Source of the DNA: Chara braunii
Taxonomy: Eukaryota; Streptophyta; Charophyceae; Charales; Characeae
Assembly (NCBI GenBank): GCA_003427395.1
Contig: BFEA01000209.1
Location: 2,339,383-2,378,918, forward strand
Direction of reading: 5' to 3'
DNA length: 39,536 nucleotides
Each line of letters opens with the position of its first letter. Position 1 is the stretch's first letter. The notes below the pieces were generated by a model. That model saw nothing but the letters and a program-made list of their open reading frames with translations, was not told the DNA's origin and searched no databases. Below are positions 20,731-29,549 of the stretch, piece by piece. The position numbers and the translations under genes were made by a program.

Positions 20731-21047
20731 AGTGGTGTTAAAGGAATGGCACTGAATCTAGAAAATGAGACAGTAGGAATTGGGGGTTTTGGAAGTGATA
20801 CTGCCATTAAAGAAGGAGATGATGTCAAACGTACTGGATCTATTGTAGATGTTCGTGTAGGAAGATCTATGTTGGGTCGTGTTGTTGATGCGATAGGAGT
20901 ACCTATTGATGGAAAAGGTGCTTTAGGCGCTGTAGAGCGGAGACGTGTACAAGTCAAAGCTCCGGAATTATTTCACGTAAATCTGTGCATGAACCAATGC
21001 AAACAGGATTAAAAGCGGTGGATAGCCTTGTTCCAATAGCTCGACGG
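20731..21047 (+). pseudogene. atp1: Mitochondrial atp1 fragment, second copy (NUMT)
   Basis: The plus strand reads [20 protein letters not shown], then [35 protein letters not shown]. After a one-base deletion near 20968 it shifts frame to [20 protein letters not shown]. This is mitochondrial F1-ATPase alpha, ending just short of the P-loop region. The deletion, missing start and missing nucleotide-binding core make it a pseudogene. It extends further 3' in atp1 than the copy at 14007-14236, from which it differs at a handful of bases. Confidence 0.92.
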
Positions 21048-21532
21048 TCTTTATCTACGTCAAAATAACAAAAAACTTTTTGCTTTTCTTTTTGCCTTAC
21101 ATGGCGTAAAAACTCGAAACATCGTGTGTTTTGTAACTTCGTTTCAAAATGAACAAATTGCTTTCCTTTTGACCTTATGTAGCGCAAAAGCTTGAAGGAC
21201 TCCCTCCTATCCTTTACCTTTTTGGCACATTTCACATCACATTATTAATCGTTTGAAGATCTCTCACATCCTTTATCAGCATGTCAAAATAACAAAATGG
21301 CGTCATGTTGAAAAACAAAAATGGTAGAAGTATGTGGGTAAAGCAAATCCTCGTCGTTTTGTTTTCCTTCACGCAAGTCACTATGTGCCGTAAGTAAAAT
21401 TTACCACACCTCACACTTAGCAATTTTGTGTACAATATATGATTAATATAACTGGAAACCGGGAGTCAGCGAGAGCACCGTTATTGCTCGAGGGTGGGGT
21501 TGTATAGTAATAAAAAAAGCATAGACAAATAG
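21048..21532. other. Intergenic A/T-rich stretch
   Basis: A weak local repetition of GACCTTA/GCCTTAC..GCGTAAAA/GCGCAAAAG..CTTGAA motifs lies around 21095-21200. No gene was seen. Confidence 0.55.
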
Positions 21533-21540
21533 ATTAATAC

Positions 21541-21807
21541 CTAGGCCACCACCCGGGACGCCGGGTGCCAGGGAAGGTCCCGGCCAAAAAAAAAAAAAGA
21601 AAAAATAAAATCCCAAACAATCCGAAAAAAGAAACTATGTTATGGCAGTTATGCAGAAAAATAAACTGAACAACTTTTGCCTTAGGGTCACATCGAAAGT
21701 CTTTTAAAATAAGAATGTAAATGAAAAAATAATTTTTATTTTTCTATTTTTCATTTTTATTTTTGGCCCGGCCGGGTAAGTGGACCCGGGCCACTCTGGT
21801 AGCCTAG
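21541..21807. mobile_element. MITE, CTAG-type TIR, perfect 8-bp target duplication
   Basis: The ends are CTAGGCCACC and GGTAGCCTAG. The 8-bp flank ATTAATAC is perfect on both sides (21533-21540 and 21808-21815). The interior (ACTATGTTATG, GCAGAAAAATAAACTGAAC, TTTTGGCCCGGCCGGG) aligns with the element at 7894-8151. The element is 267 bp and non-coding. Confidence 0.94.
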
Positions 21808-21862
21808 ATTAATACGGATTAAAAAACGAATGAAATTTCAGTCAGTTGAACATCACCATAGG

Positions 21863-21986
21863 GGTTCAATCCTTCACCAACGTAGAGACTTGTTTCGCAA
21901 ACAAACAAAAAACGTAGAGACTTGTTTCGCAGAGAGGTTCAATCCTTCACCAACGTAGAGACTTGTTTTGCAAACAAACAGAAAAC
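21863..21986 (+). repeat. Duplicated block
   Basis: GGTTCAATCCTTCACCAACG followed by TAGAGACTTGTTT occurs at 21863-21913 and 21936-21986, with a third partial TAGAGACTTGTTTCGCA between them. Confidence 0.9.
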
Positions 21987-22396
21987 TCCATGGGAAAATT
22001 TGAAAAATTGCGTGTACCTCTTAAAACCACCATTAACTGGCTCAGCTATTGGCTGCAGGAAAAAAATAGAGTAGTAGAAACGATTAGAGTTGGATAAAGT
22101 TGGGCGCTCCTGTGGTGGTGCGTACGCTTCCAGAAAACGTAGGAAGTACTGGGGGTGTAACGTTGATATAAGGGCCAAAATGGCCATAAAAGATGAGGGT
22201 ACATCCGGATACCCGTCTGGCAATTGAAAATCTTTGCAAAATACCCCTACTAGGTGTTTGTGCCAACTTCCAAAGGTCCTCACTCTTTTTAGTACACTCC
22301 CACCGGCCTATGCCATCTTTTCAGTACACCCTTTCCCTCCATCTTTGACCTTTACCTTCACCTTCCTCGCTATTTCTAAGGTCTCCTCCCACCGGC

Positions 22397-22398
<2 letters not shown>

Positions 22399-22439
<41 letters not shown>

Positions 22440-22555
22440 GAGGACACCAAGTTAGCAAAATGAGGATGGATCGTCTGCTAAACCTTGGGAAGATACACGG
22501 GCATAATTCTTGTCTTTCAGGAATGTAGCGAGTTGTTGAGCGATGCCCATGGCCG

Positions 22556-22588
<33 letters not shown>

Positions 22589-22669
22589 GTCACAGCCCCT
22601 CGTTTGTTGTCCTCTTCTCTCTCTCTGCCTACGGTTTACCGGGCAGTTCTGTTTGTGACGATATATATG

Positions 22670-22701
<32 letters not shown>

Positions 22702-22705
22702 CATA
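22399..22705 (+). repeat. Microsatellites plus a detached copy of the intron-array module
   Basis: (GT)n(GA)n lies at 22399-22439 and (CT)n(TA)n at about 22555-22587. Then comes GTCACAGCCCCTCGTTTGTT..CTACGGTTTACCGGGCAG at about 22589-22648, which matches 1878-1948 and 1557-1620 in the RAB1 intron. TA runs follow to about 22705. Confidence 0.88.
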
Positions 22706-22858
22706 TTTATCTCATATGGTGGTGTATCTTCCCATGTTCTAGCGGAGGATTCACTCTCTTTGCATGGAGAATAAATTTTCGACAAGGAGATGGAAGATAT
22801 GCGGCTGCATGTATGGGGAATGAGAATGAATATTCCACTAGAACATTAGAAGATGCAC

Positions 22859-22930
22859 CATCAATATTTTTTTCTACAAAAGACAAGATATACCCATCAA
22901 TATTTTTTTCTACAAAAGACAAGATATATG
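22859..22930 (+). repeat. 36-bp tandem duplication
   Basis: ATCAATATTTTTTTCTACAA followed by AAGACAAGATATA occurs twice in succession. Confidence 0.92.
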
Positions 22931-23109
22931 GCAGTGTATCTTCCCACTCTCTTTGTGGAAGTTTCACTCTGATTTTGCATGCCATCCACCTATCGGGATC
23001 TGGGATAGGCGGACACTGGGACCAGATCTTCTTTTGAAGGTTGGGAAGATACTGCGCCATATTTGTGGTCTTTTGTGCATGTGGTGAGTAGTTGTGAGTG
23101 AGGCGTCTA

Positions 23110-23121
23110 TCTCTCTCTCTA

Positions 23122-23159
<38 letters not shown>

Positions 23160-23272
23160 AAAAACAAGTGTCGCAGTGTATATTTCCATGTTCTAGCGGT
23201 AGATTCATTTGATTTTGCTCATCCTGTTGATGGAAGTAACATGAGACCAGGCACGAGGTTGAAGACTTACAT

Positions 23273-23328
<56 letters not shown>

Positions 23329-23330
23329 CC
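23110..23330 (+). repeat. (CT)n(CA)n and (CT)n microsatellites
   Basis: CT passing into CA at about 23110-23160, then a pure CT run at about 23276-23325. Confidence 0.95.
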
Positions 23331-24335
23331 TCACAGTGCCCTCCACCAGAATGGAAGTGCCTCCTGACAAACTTAACCCTGTGCGCAGGTTCCCTTTAGC
23401 CGTCGGTCCCACGAAATGGGATGACGGCCAGAAGCGCAAATTTCCAACCCCACATTCAGCTGCTCCTCTTGACTAACATCCCTGTTCAGGCTCGGAAAGC
23501 TGAGAGGTCCTGGTGACCCTGTGGGTACATATGGAAGGAGAGATGCAGCAGAACAATCGAAGGACATTCCAGTCCACGGGAGGTGTGGTTAGAAACTAAA
23601 GCAATGATTCAAGCGGAGATCCTTTGCAGATGGCGGAGGACCAAACGAGCCTGGACGGAAGACGAAGAGCAGCGGAACAAGGAAAGACAGAGTTTTTACA
23701 GAAAGTGGCTGGTTGATGGCAAGATTGGAGAACTGCGACAGGACCGGGTATGCTGGGAGAGATGGCATAATTCAAGTCCAGAAAGGGACTTCCAACGTCA
23801 ATCATTGAGGGAAGACTTAACCACGTCTTAGGCTGCAAGAGGATAAACATAATCCAGGGGGTACAGATGATGAGGAAACAAGGAAGACACAAATGGGGTC
23901 ACATAAGGGGGGTCCCTTCCCAGGGAGCCGGGGAAGCTAATGAGCTCCTTGCCAGGGCCCAATTCTGACGACCAGACAACAACACTGCAGACCGAAACTG
24001 TTGGTTACAAAGACAAGCGGTTGACTGTTCGAAGGGGGCCAATAGTGATTGAAAAGAGAAAAATCAGGTGGACAAGGGTATCAGTTGTGCTCTTTGTAGG
24101 CTCAAGTGCTTTATCTGACAGTTCTGGATTCCGGATCTGAGAGGAAAGAGACGGACAAGGCAAGCTGGCAGTCGATCCTCCGGGGTGGAGCAATCAATGC
24201 TGCTCAGGGGTCCTTCGGCCGGACGGAAGGAAGCGTGTGTGATTGTTAATTGTTGTTTTATATATTTTTGACTTGCCGGTGGAATAGGAACCGGACTGAC
24301 GCTCCCCAGAATAGAAGGAGGCAGGACCATAAGGC
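23331..24335. other. Unassigned stretch before the assembly gap
   Basis: It has a balanced composition unlike its surroundings. Its longest plus frame, 23583-23831 (82 codons, rich in W, R and E), has no recognised family and no supporting start context. The last ~65 bases (from ACTTGCCGGTGGAATAGGAA at 24271) repeat at 35691-35757. Possibly remnants of an older element. Confidence 0.4.
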
Positions 24336-24444
24336 NNNNNNNNNNNNNNNNNNNNNNNNNNNNNNNNNNNNNNNNNNNNNNNNNNNNNNNNNNNNNNNNN
24401 NNNNNNNNNNNNNNNNNNNNAAAAAAAAAAAAAAAAAAAAAAAA
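24336..24444. other. Assembly gap of 85 N followed by A24
   Basis: The unknown bases at 24336-24420 abut a pure A run at 24421-24444, so the join probably lies in a poly-A or low-complexity tract. Any open frame crossing it is meaningless. Confidence 0.98.
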
Positions 24445-25097
24445 GGAAGGAAAACAAAATCCGGGAGTTTGAGGGGTTCCCGACTTTCAGGGGCACCCCC
24501 CCATGCCACCGAAACGGGGTTAGCCCCCCCCTTCCTCCCCCCCCTGCTTGGCACAACTCCTTTTTGTGGGGCCGCTTTACCCCTCTCAAACTGGGGGTAG
24601 GACGGGGATAGAGCGGAGGTAGGACGGCGAGCGGGGACCCCTCGTTCTACTTTCCGCCAGACACTCAGTTGCTCAACACAGATAAAAGTAGCAAGTTAAA
24701 GCACCAGTACATGGGAGTGCGGCTCGACACAAAAACGCGGCTGCCGGTTGAATTCATCAATGGCAGGCCCGGCGTCTGACGTTTTGGCATCGGTTTCTTG
24801 TCACGGCTGCAAGACTGGGGCCGTTTACTTGTGGTTTAAGAGACGTTGAATTCCAAATAGATTTACACGGGTTCCGGACTGCAAGACTGCAAGACTGGGG
24901 CCGTTTACATGTAGGTGGGATAGTACACGGATTACCACGGACTACAATGGTGCAACGAGCTCGGAAAGTAATAGCAAGCTTTAGGATCGGGTGGGGATGT
25001 GCTGTATTTGAGGAATGCATGAACTGGATTTAAAAAAGAAATTGTGGCTATGTCCTAGTTACCCCCTTAAATAAACAGAAAATCCACTGAAGCGTGA
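24445..25097. other. Stretch upstream of the retroelement, no gene seen
   Basis: It contains a short duplication (TGCAAGACTGGGGCCGTTTAC at about 24809 and 24889). No LTR-like end, primer-binding site or gag frame could be recognised before the pol reading frame opens at 25098. Confidence 0.55.
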
Positions 25098-25502
25098 AAT
25101 GTCTTCCTCCAAGATCACCTGGTTGACAGTGGAATTAGGGAACAGGAATACGAAGAAGAGTTGCCTCGCGAAGATGAATGGAAGTACCTGATTGAACTTT
25201 TCGAACACGAAATTCCCAAAGAATTCCAAGTGTGCCTCGACCCTGCTCGACGCTTCCACGTAGATTCAGGAGATGACGCGCTTGTGCCTTCGATAACTCA
25301 AGTTAGTCCTTCGGTCCTGCTTGGGGAACCCATATTACAAGTATCTGACCTGGCCGATAATTCGGAACCCCCTCTCACCTTGTACGAAGGAGCTCTCTCC
25401 TTACGAACGCGTTATCAGCAAACGGAACAATATTTGGATGTTTTTGTTTTCCCGCCCAGAACGTTACTAACGACAGGAGCCACCATCGCTTTGAGTAAAT
25501 AA
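25098..25502 (+). pseudogene. Retroelement pol N-terminal remnant
   Basis: An open frame of about 134 codons in the same frame as the RT, closed by TAA at 25500-25502. It is acidic and reads EEELPREDEWKYLIELFEHE near its start. No protease or gag motif is clear (an isolated HVDSGDD is probably chance). Because the frame resumes immediately downstream and leads into RT, it is most likely the spacer before RT interrupted by a nonsense mutation. It could instead be the end of a separate upstream ORF. Confidence 0.5.
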
Positions 25503-25505
25503 GAG

Positions 25506-27291
25506 GTGGAAGCACCGGTAAGTGATGTACCTGATGTGATGCAGGAAATGACGGATCTAACGGGGCTTACTGTGGAACCGACCTCGGGTGGTTCAGAGAC
25601 TAATGCTGAAACTAGAGAAACGGAGATGATCAGCCCCGCTGAGTTCCAGATGATAGCAAATGTCTTCTGTGTTCGCACCAGTAGTTCCGTTTTCTCTAGT
25701 GTCTATGATCGACGGAAACGGCCGGTTGATTGGGTCGATATGCCCCTTAAGATTTATGGGGAATCAACAATTACCCTACCGAGTCACGTTCGCGCGGAAT
25801 TTCGAAAGTCGTTAATCTGTGTGTTAAATGGTTACGCAGAAGTATTGAACATACACGATAATAACATCGGCTTAACTAATGTGCTCGAGCATGCCATTCT
25901 CACGGGAGACCATCCGCCCATTAGCTGAGTTCCCTACCAATACTCGCCAACTCAAAGAGCGACCGCTTTTCAACGGATTAAACAATTCAAAGCTAATGGA
26001 TGGATCGAACCCGCCATAGGTTCCTGGTCTTTTCCCGTAGTAATTGTGCCTAAAAAGGCCGGAGGGATTCGCATTTGCATTGATTATCGAAAGTTGAATG
26101 ATATCACGATCAAAGATGTGTACCCCCTCCCCCGGATTGATGAGTTGTTGGATGCGATTGGGAGTGCTCGATTTTTCAGCAAGTTTGATGTTCGCCACGG
26201 GGTCCATCATCGTCTTGTTCGAGAAGAAGATCGTCCGAAAACAGCGTTTGTACTTTTCGAGGGCATGTGGCAGTGGATTCGATGTCCGATGAGTATCTGC
26301 AACGCCCCCACGACCTTTCAGCGGACCATGAACATGGCTTTTCATAATTTCGTGAGAAAGACTCGTTTGGCACAGAGCATCATTAACTACTGCGTGATTG
26401 TGTACATGGATGATATCTTGGTGTATTCGAGTTCCTACGAGGGACACGTGCAGCACATCGAATGGGCACTGCACGCGTTACGAGATGCGGGCTTCAAGGT
26501 GGCGCTTGAGAAGTGTCAGTTTTTTCTCACCACCATTTCTTTCCTAGGGCACGTGGTGACAGACAAGGGACTCCAGCCGGAGCCACAAAAGGTGGCAGCT
26601 GTCAGGGATGCGCCGGTGCCTACAACTATCACGCAAGTTCGCGCCTTTCTGGGCCTGGCCTCGTACTACCGAAGATTTATAAAGGGCTTCGCGGCGATTG
26701 CGGGGCCCCTCACAAACCTGCTGCGCAAAGATCAGTCGTTGATCTGGACGCCAGAATGCCAAACTCAAGGCCGCTCTCATTTCGGCCCCGGTCCTTATAA
26801 GACCGGATCCCGAAAAGCCTTTTGTTCTCATCACTGACTGGCAGCCATAGGCAATTTCGGCGTTCCTAGCCCAGGTGGGACCAAGCGGACTCGAGAGTGT
26901 GTTGGAGTTTGCGTCCAAATCGGTGCCAGCTTGCAAGCGCAACTACGCCGCTCCAACGGGGGAATGCTACTCGGCTCTCTGGGGAATCAGCCACTTTCGC
27001 GCTTTCCTATACGGGCGAAAGTTCACCTTGGTAACTGATCATGAGCCCTTGTTGGCTCTGAAGAAATCGAAGGATTACTCTAGCATGATCGGACGATGGG
27101 CAACAGTGCTGCAAAGCATGGACTTTGACATTCGTCATCGGAAGCACGAGAGACACGGGAATGCGGACGGACTGACACGACTGCACCGGCCTGAGAAAGT
27201 TTCGAAGAGTGAGGAGGTGATTCCGTGGAACGAACCCGAACAGGAGATCGGACCTCGGTACGGCCAAGTGGAGATCTTATCGAAGCAGTGA
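25506..27291 (+). pseudogene. pol: Ty3/gypsy reverse transcriptase and RNase H, broken
   Basis: The frame runs through a pre-RT linker and a TGA at 25926. RT motifs follow: GGIRICIDYRKLND, YPLPRIDELLD, FSKFDV, the catalytic YMDD (about 26406-26417), FLGHVV, and LGLASYYRRFI in the connection. Near 26757 a small deletion shifts the frame just after WTPEC. RNase H then continues in the new frame with TDWQP, a TAG at about 26848, ECYSALWGISHFR, LVTDHEPL and NADGLTR. Its acidic catalytic positions are present. It ends at TGA 27289-27291. This order and the wording of the motifs place it in Ty3/gypsy. Two internal stops and one frameshift make this copy inactive. Confidence 0.92.
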
Positions 27292-27351
27292 GTGACACGA
27301 GGACTAATTGGTCTGTTCTACCCTCTCTGCATCCCTTCCTTCTCTGTCATC

Positions 27352-29070
27352 ATGACTACCCCACTTGCCTCCGCAACCCCTTCATCTCCTACTAATTCTG
27401 CCCCTCTCACGTCCTTAGCTTTCTTTGCCACCCTCCCCGATAAATTTTGTTATTTTTGCACGTGCATTGCACGGGTCTATGGGGTCGATTGTCATCCTTT
27501 CGAAACCGGGTCTGTCGACTGGGTAGAATGTGCCACGTGTGTCAAACGTGCGCACGACGCCTACGTTCGATATCGGACGAATAGCAAGGAATGGAGGTGC
27601 CCCCTGTGTAGAACGAACAAACTCCCCACGGAGGTTCGATTCGAGGCCGCCCGTACGGACGGCCCTGAAAACGACGAAAAATACCAACGAGCGGAGGTTT
27701 GGACGGATAAAATTTTATTGGAAAAATTAGCGGGATTATCACTGGGCCACCTCACCAAACACGACAGACGTAGGGCGACCGAGAGATCTCAGGACTATCG
27801 ATGGGTCAACGGTCATTTGGAAAAACGTAAAACTGACGGATCGGGCTCATGGTTGACGGCTCCCCATCCATTCCAGAGATATGATTGGATCCGATCGGCT
27901 CAGGAAGAACAGACCGCTCATTTCGCGATACGTGTCACGGAGGCAACTGTAGAACAGAACGGATGGTTCTGGTCCAATATACGAGATGATGTTAAATACA
28001 TTGTCGCTAACTGTTTGGTCTGTGCCGCTGATCGCGCCCCTATAAGGGGACCAAACACGATCGTACCAACGGAAGTAGAGCGTCATTTCCAACGAGTCAG
28101 TATGAACACGACAGATATCGACGTGCCACCTGACCCAAACCGCTGTGAATATTCTATCCTGTCAGTATTAATAGACCATTTTTCCAAGTACATCGAAGTC
28201 TATCCCTGTATGACCCGAAAAGCCGTAGAAATAGCCACGTACATCGAACAGTTCCTCTATACCCATCTAGATACGGAAGAAATTCTGACCGACAATGGGT
28301 CTGAATTCAAGGGTGAGGTAGAAGTACTGCTTGCGCGAAGGGGCGTCATGCTCCGACATACGGTACCCCACGTGTCCCAGTCGAACGGGTTGGCCGGAAA
28401 TGCCAACCGTATGATTATAACCGCCCTTCGCAGGAATGACACGCGTCCTTGGCCCGAGATCGTATATCAGATCGTCGGGATCCATCGGGTCACCCTTCAA
28501 GAGTCCACGGGGTTTACCCCTTTTCAGCTTCGAACTAATAGCCTCCCCTGTGTCGACTACCGGGGTAACTCAGAAATTGCCGAATCAGGGGGTAGAGACA
28601 CGCGTGCAGCTCTCAAGGCCAAGGCCAAAAGGTACACCGAACTAATGGAATGGGTCATCTCGAAGCTAGCCCCAAAAAGGCAAAGGATGACCGAACTGGC
28701 CTACGGTAGACAGGTCCGTAGCTACGAGGCTCGGAATGGAAATGTTGGGCCTCAGCATCAATATAAATTAGGGGACCTAGTGCAGATACGTAAATGTGCA
28801 CGCGACCGGAAACTCGCTCCCAAGTTCTCTGGTTGTTTTCGTGTTGTTGAGCTTCGACCCAACGGCGCCAACACGGTGCGCATCGCGCCTGAGGCTAGTG
28901 CCAGCCATAGCTTTGTCCCCATCGTCCGGCATACCTCCTACCTCCATCTCCTTCCTCCTTCTGATCTTCCTCCCTCTTCTTCCTCGGAAAGCGAGGAGAA
29001 CGACGACGATCTAACTCTCTCTCCTCTTTCTCCCTCTTGTTCTTCGTCCTCCTCTCCGACCTCGCCATGA
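27352..29070 (+). CDS. Retroelement integrase ORF with N-terminal PHD-like finger
   Basis: A 572-residue uninterrupted ORF. The ATG at 27352 is the first Met after the RNase H stop. The frame is the same as RNase H, so the stop at 27289 may be natural or a mutation. Residues about 33-86 hold a PHD-like finger: CYFC, then WVECATC, then His, a Tyr where the fifth Cys belongs, and WRCPLC. A weak integrase zinc domain follows, with one His and CLVC. The catalytic core has Asp in NTTDI (28114) and Asp in TDNGSEF (28291). The expected Glu is Gly (NGLAGN, 28396), so strand transfer should fail. A GPY/F-like segment (APKFSGCF) and a Ser/Asp-rich tail end the protein. Its stop overlaps the next ATG. 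Confidence 0.85.
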   Translation: MTTPLASATPSSPTNSAPLTSLAFFATLPDKFCYFCTCIARVYGVDCHPFETGSVDWVECATCVKRAHDAYVRYRTNSKEWRCPLCRTNKLPTEVRFEAARTDGPENDEKYQRAEVWTDKILLEKLAGLSLGHLTKHDRRRATERSQDYRWVNGHLEKRKTDGSGSWLTAPHPFQRYDWIRSAQEEQTAHFAIRVTEATVEQNGWFWSNIRDDVKYIVANCLVCAADRAPIRGPNTIVPTEVERHFQRVSMNTTDIDVPPDPNRCEYSILSVLIDHFSKYIEVYPCMTRKAVEIATYIEQFLYTHLDTEEILTDNGSEFKGEVEVLLARRGVMLRHTVPHVSQSNGLAGNANRMIITALRRNDTRPWPEIVYQIVGIHRVTLQESTGFTPFQLRTNSLPCVDYRGNSEIAESGGRDTRAALKAKAKRYTELMEWVISKLAPKRQRMTELAYGRQVRSYEARNGNVGPQHQYKLGDLVQIRKCARDRKLAPKFSGCFRVVELRPNGANTVRIAPEASASHSFVPIVRHTSYLHLLPPSDLPPSSSSESEENDDDLTLSPLSPSCSSSSSPTSP

Positions 29071-29549
29071 GTTTCATCACGGAGCAGGTTTTTGACATAC
29101 AGCTGTTGCTGCCACGTGGCCACATCTCAGAGATTCGGCAAGTTTGTCACCCTCGTCTCAATACGGATCTTCGGCGTTTGGCGCAATTTTTCTGCGACGT
29201 GGGTATCTGTGCCGCCGCCGCGTTCCGAATCGAAGGGAGTCCTCACTCAGTAGTATTCGCGGAGGTAATTGCAGTTCATCGGCGAGCGTCTCCCAGAACG
29301 AGCTACGTCACCACGGTTGCGGCGTTCAACGGCGACATCAGCTCGGTCAATCTGCAAAGGCATACCGCGATCTTGACTTCATCACGCGAGTGGACGGAGC
29401 AGGTGTCCAATGTGTGGCAGCACTTTCTCGCCCGACCTGGGAACAATCTCATCCCGACCTTTGCGGCGGATCTTGGCAACATCCACCGCTCTCCGCGCGA
29501 GTGGCCAGTTGTGATTCCCACCCTTGTCCCATTCCCGCATCCCCAATGA
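29067..29549 (+). CDS. Retroelement ORF downstream of integrase, unknown function (160 aa)
   Basis: It starts at the ATG of an ATGA overlap with the integrase stop and encodes 160 residues beginning MSFITEQVFDIQLLL. No membrane segment, signal peptide, zinc motif or known domain was recognised. The start is chosen because of the overlap. An ATG further upstream in frame (about 29037) would lie deep inside the integrase ORF. The position after integrase is where env or accessory ORFs sit in other LTR elements, but nothing here resembles an envelope protein. The complete frame in an otherwise decayed element is notable. Confidence 0.6.
   Translation: MSFITEQVFDIQLLLPRGHISEIRQVCHPRLNTDLRRLAQFFCDVGICAAAAFRIEGSPHSVVFAEVIAVHRRASPRTSYVTTVAAFNGDISSVNLQRHTAILTSSREWTEQVSNVWQHFLARPGNNLIPTFAADLGNIHRSPREWPVVIPTLVPFPHPQ

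Noticed and set aside
20746-21012. Open frame reading as ATP synthase alpha, taken as a working gene
   Set aside because: Only a short internal segment, with a one-base deletion and no start or P-loop; a mitochondrial pseudogene fragment.
23583-23831. W/R/E-rich 82-codon frame
   Set aside because: Looks protein-like in composition but no motif could be named and neighbouring frames are broken; left as unassigned.
25225-25300. HVDSGDD as a retroviral-type protease active site
   Set aside because: Lacks the hydrophobic-hydrophobic-D-(S/T)-G-A context and flanking protease motifs.
29037-29549. Using the upstream in-frame ATG at 29037 as the start of the ORF after integrase
   Set aside because: It lies inside the integrase coding tail; the ATGA overlap start at 29067 is better supported.
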